From contig OX387605.1 in assembly GCA_947568835.1 (NCBI GenBank), positions 18,356,418-18,420,417 of the forward strand: 64,000 bases of DNA, given 5' to 3'. Below, piece after piece: positions 60,251 through 64,000 of the stretch. Source of the DNA: Protonemura montana (taxonomy: Eukaryota; Arthropoda; Insecta; Plecoptera; Nemouridae). A program made the translations under genes and the position numbers. The notes under the pieces are model-generated. The model saw nothing but the letters and a program-made list of their open reading frames with translations, was not told where the DNA came from and searched no databases. Numbering within the stretch: the stretch's first letter is position 1; each line of letters opens with the position of its first letter.

Positions 60251-60606
60251 TAAACTGTCTTTGCAAAAAAATGACCGCCAAATAGCAATACTTTACCGAC
60301 AAAAATAGAGAATACTACTAAGTAGGTACAGTTATCGGCTTTTTAAGTGCTAAATATTTCATTTCGTTATTTCTTGGAGATTACTCGCTTTATGATTGGT
60401 TTACTCTCTTGAAATCTTCATTAATATAAAAACTTGACTTAAATATATGTTTTTACATTTTGAGTCATAATTATTAAAATGTAGAAGTTTGTTAAAAAGA
60501 CGGTCGCAAGCGCCATCGGGTATCATCCTCAGTTATTATATGTTGCCCGCTCGTTTGCTCAGCAGAAAGTTTAACATTAACGCTGGCTCTCTGAAAATAC
60601 CTACAT
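60251..60606 (+). repeat. unnamed interspersed repeat, copy Y
   Basis: It shares with copies X and Z an ordered set of blocks: AAAATGACCGCC and ACTTTACCGACAAAAATAGA at the start, GGTCGCAAGCGCCATCGG, and CTCGTTTGCTCAGCAGAAAG with TAACATTAACGCTGG at the end. No ORF or terminal repeat was found. Confidence 0.65.
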
Positions 60607-60609
60607 ACT

Positions 60610-61850
60610 CAACGATTTTACTCTAATCGATATTCAATCATGTTATGTCCTGTACCTGCACTCAAATTTGACAAACTAAATTCATATTAAATGTACTTAA
60701 TCAATCTCATATGTGTGTTTCGTGTTGACTCTCTCCATAATTTTACAGTGTTTCAAACTGACTTTGTCCCCGTGTAGGTACACTTTCGTGTCGTTTTGTT
60801 TGATTTGGGCGGTCTGTCCAAAAATGTCCCCCGTCGCGGGGACTTTCAGTAGCACCGCTAATGAAAATTTTCAATTAATAAGCCTTGGAAGTTGGAAGTA
60901 TTAATATTGGGATTTTCTAAATTACAAACCCGCGGGTATGGCATGCGTGCCAGTGTTGTAATACCCAATAACGCCATCGATGTAGTAACAAAAACCGAAC
61001 GTCGTCTGTTTACGCAGATATGCAATGTTGTCATGGATTTTTAATCAAGACTGAAATGAATTTTCTGGTTTGATTAGATGCGTGGGCGAGCGCGCATCAA
61101 TATTGGAACATATTCAATGCTAAATTGCTCAAATGTTTTATGGAAAAATTGCGATTTTTCGTACTTTCCATTTGAGCTCGAACCTGGTATTTAAATACAC
61201 TCTTTATATACAATCGCACACATTTTTCACAAGTCTGCCGGCTATCGAAGCACAAGGATATTCAAGGCTAGTTATACCTTATAGTCATAAACTACAGATA
61301 GCAAAATAAAGTTATGCTTTCAGGGTGAATTCACATATTTTACAGTTTGCAATGCATTTTAAGACGTTGAATGCATCATCAAAGCAAGAGTAACGCAAAT
61401 TCAAAGGGAACTCCATATGTACACTAATAAGCAACATTTATTCTTTGCTTAAATGGCTAAACTTCTCCATGTTTTTTTAGTCTTACCATTGCTGCTACTT
61501 CGTCCTCTTTGCCTGCCGACGCCGCGGGCGCCGGTTAATGGGATAGACCCTTGCTTCTCTACAGTCTACGTGGAAGCTAGGAAACTGGGAATTGTGGAAT
61601 ACTTTGGCTAATGTCCCATATAAAACCGTGCAGTTATCCCAAACAAAAAAAGAAGGAAATCCACTGTAAACTCATTGGTATTTCCATCACGCTCCATTTA
61701 CTGTTTGTTTAAACTTTGTTTTTTGGAGAAAGTCTTTCCTTCTATCTTTCCCATCTTAAACCTTTTTTCAATTAAGTGTTGGCAAGAAAATTGATTCGTT
61801 CTTTTGATACTATGCCGGCTAGGTGAATTGATTCGGCGCAGGGATGTACT
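60610..61850. other. no gene seen
   Basis: Nothing recognised in this stretch. Confidence 0.6.
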
Positions 61851-61853
61851 CTG

Positions 61854-62240
61854 GGTTGATTGATTGATTTGTGGGTGACGCGCTGATTTGACAACTAATT
61901 CTAATGGCGTCGGTGAATGAGTAGATGATGATGAGAATGATGATGAACCTAACTTAGCCTAGAAGGGAGGAGAGAGAAATCGGTGCAGGCACTTAGCTTA
62001 CGGCTATCAAAGTTCACCAAGAGGAACACCGACTTAATGTTCCTTCCGAAAGACAGTACAACTCAAACAACAGGATTCCTCCAAAAATCCTTGTTGTCGA
62101 GAGGTGATAAGCAAGACGAATGATGTACTCCAATGATAGAATGATGCGAATGATGCGAATGATGTATTCTCCATCCCACCAAACTCTCGCTTGAACAGAA
62201 CTGGTCGTGTCTATGATGATCATCCATCTATGATGATCAC
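61854..62240 (-). mobile_element. 5S rRNA-derived SINE, head-truncated (copy B)
   Basis: The body matches copy A along most of its length. Read on the plus strand, shared blocks are GATGATGATGAACCTAAC, AGAAGGGAGGAG, CCTTCCGAA, ACAGGATTCCT, GATAAGCAAGACGAATGA and GAACAGAACTGGTC. The tail, TTGATTGATTGATT at about 61856-61869, is (AATC)n on the element strand and is longer than in copy A. Only the first few bases of the 5S-like head remain at about 62218-62228, so the copy is 5'-truncated or diverged. An internal GAATGATGC minisatellite at 62132-62165 is absent from copy A. Confidence 0.7.
62132..62165. repeat. GAATGATGC minisatellite inside SINE copy B
   Basis: Three to four units of a 9-base repeat, GAATGATGC or close variants. 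Confidence 0.7.
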
Positions 62241-62249
62241 CTGGACCTG

Positions 62250-64000
62250 CATACATGACAGACAACAACAGGACAATTTTAGTTTTGATTTTTCAACCTT
62301 CATCCATGACCTTGGTTTAACTTCCTTCGTGTTTAGGACTGGAGACGCATCCTTCCTAATATTGGAAGGGGGCCTAATACCACTTTCCCCCACCCTTTGT
62401 TACATGTATAGTTTTTCATTCAGAGTTCCCATATATTCTTGATAATACGCTTTTCACCCCTACATTGGCGCGAGTCTCAGAAGGCTTCAGGATATTACAA
62501 GTAAATTGGATCCCACTTGAGATTCACTTACTCTCAACAAGCTCAAGAACCTGATTGATCACAATATTCTAAATTTAATCTTACGAGAAGCATTAGATTA
62601 TAATATTAAATCACATACAAACTAAGGCGCTAGTTAGGCCATTGTTTTCTAAGTGGAACGTGATCGATGACTCCAGCGACGAAGTTGTTATTTAGAGATA
62701 CTTCGGTCCCTTAGGTAATATGTTACCAGGGAACTGGTCTCGGACGGTCACTTCTCGCTATAAACACATCATTGCATCCTTCAAGCTTAACCTAGATTCG
62801 AACCGAACTTGTCTGATAGTTTTCGTATAACATACTAGGTTTGCCTGAAGCAAGCAACACAGTTTAACACTAAAACTATAGTGCCATGCTGGTTGCTGCA
62901 AGAGCTTGTGGAGCGCTAGGCAAGGTTTACTTTGGATTCTTTACTGTATTTGTGTTGAAGTTTAAGCTGATGGTTATGGTGGTCAATTGCGACGAGCCAG
63001 AGAGAAGATGCTGAAAATAATACGAACTTCTTTGTGATTTACAAATTTCAGACATATATTAGTTGTAGGTAAATATATTGTAAATTTAATTATAGAGAGA
63101 AAATTCCCTTTATTCTATTTGCAATGTTTCTAAAAAGCGATTCGAAAGATAGCATACCCGTATTCAAGATGCATGTGGGATGGACCACACAGGTTTATTT
63201 TAACTTTGTGATAGGACGGAAACAACGATGTGCTTTAGAAAAATATGTTAGGGGATTGCCGGATGACTCTAGGGGACTACCAGGCATTTGGCCACGTCGT
63301 GCACTACTGAGCGGCAAATGAGAGGGATTTAGACTTTATTCCTGGTGCTGCTATACCAGGAAGAAATCACCACCGTGAAATCCAACCTGCCTAATTCAGG
63401 AGTGCGACGTTTTGGGGATGATTATAGGGAAGCAGTTCGCCGTTTTATGTCTGCGTTTTTGCTATTGAGAACCTCATTAGGGGTGGTATGCTTTGCGACA
63501 AGTATCCTATAGATGTGAAACTGTATTAAAAAAAAGGGGTTGCGGGCGTAGTGAGTCCGTAGGTACAAAAAAGTTTTAATGGTACCATTTAGTAAAAAAA
63601 TACCAATAGACAATACGTAAATGCATGTAAATAAAAATATCCAAATGAAAACATATTTCTCAAGACTTGGTACTGTCCCCGAATCGAGATTTGGTCGAAT
63701 ATGTGTATACAATAATATTATTACTAAATGCATAAATTCAAGAGTTGACCCGTTTACCCTTTTATTGAAGGTCACAACTTTAGAAATCGTAAATATGAAG
63801 CTGGTAACAAGAGTTCAAAATCCAATCCACTCAAAAAATATTCATAGCTTGCGGCTTGGGCAAGGAAAATTCTGATCTTCAAAAAGCAATAAATCTTATA
63901 CGGACGTATTTGCGGGCAAACATGAGCAGAATAATAGCCATGCAGCAGCACGATCGAATACGTATTGGGTCAGTATTGGGTCAAGTGTGTTGAACTTTAG
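62250..64000. other. no gene seen; intron or intergenic
   Basis: No recognisable gene or RNA. The open frames here (up to 117 codons) have no recognised domain. Confidence 0.6.

Noticed and set aside
1-64000. CRISPR array, operon or bacterial system
   Set aside because: No regularly spaced direct repeats and no gene chains; the window is eukaryotic in every respect seen.

Overview
The window looks like non-coding DNA from a large animal genome, most likely an arthropod. That identification is an inference. It rests on very sparse coding content, roughly 60% A+T, long intron-like stretches, a canonical metazoan-type nuclear tRNA-Val, a 5'-truncated non-LTR retrotransposon of a kind common in arthropods, and short interspersed repeats with a 5S rRNA-derived head. 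Nothing bacterial is visible: there are no operons, no ribosome-binding sites and no ORF chains. No open frame longer than 170 codons exists and none of the long ones matches a family I recognise.

The best-supported coding element is one 126-bp exon on the minus strand at 31070-31195. It encodes a complete LDL-receptor class A module with six cysteines and the acidic SDE calcium site, and is bounded by a good acceptor and donor in phase 1-1. The gene it belongs to probably spans much of the window in its introns, but no partner exon was found. A second, unrecognised open exon-shaped segment lies on the plus strand at 40384-40527. A CpG-dense segment ending in ATG codons and a consensus GTAAGT (17320-17942) could be a promoter with a first exon. 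Other CpG-dense patches lie at 10445-11420 and 38040-38240. The one clear RNA gene is tRNA-Val(TAC) at 43752-43824.

Repeats make up most of what can be explained. (1) A SINE family has a 5S-rRNA-like head, a body of about 330 bp and an (AATC)n tail: a full copy at 8791-9222 (minus), a head-plus-body copy at 44981-45150 (plus), and a copy lacking nearly all of the head at 61854-62240 (minus). (2) An unnamed family of about 310-430 bp occurs three times: 35996-36316 (+), 49018-49446 (-) and 60251-60606 (+). (3) The 3' end of a non-LTR retrotransposon lies at 14255-14600. (4) A hAT-like terminal sequence sits beside a poly-G run at 46289-46367. (5) There is a tandem duplication with a period of about 152 bp at 57245-57510. 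(6) Six pure G or C homopolymers of 22-31 bases are longer than any A or T run I found.

The rest of the window is intron or intergenic sequence in which I see no supported gene. No operon-like or pathway-level cooperation between genes can be claimed here. The most interesting item is the 5S-derived SINE family, followed by the three-copy unnamed repeat and the short motif GGCACCTCCAC, which recurs six times.
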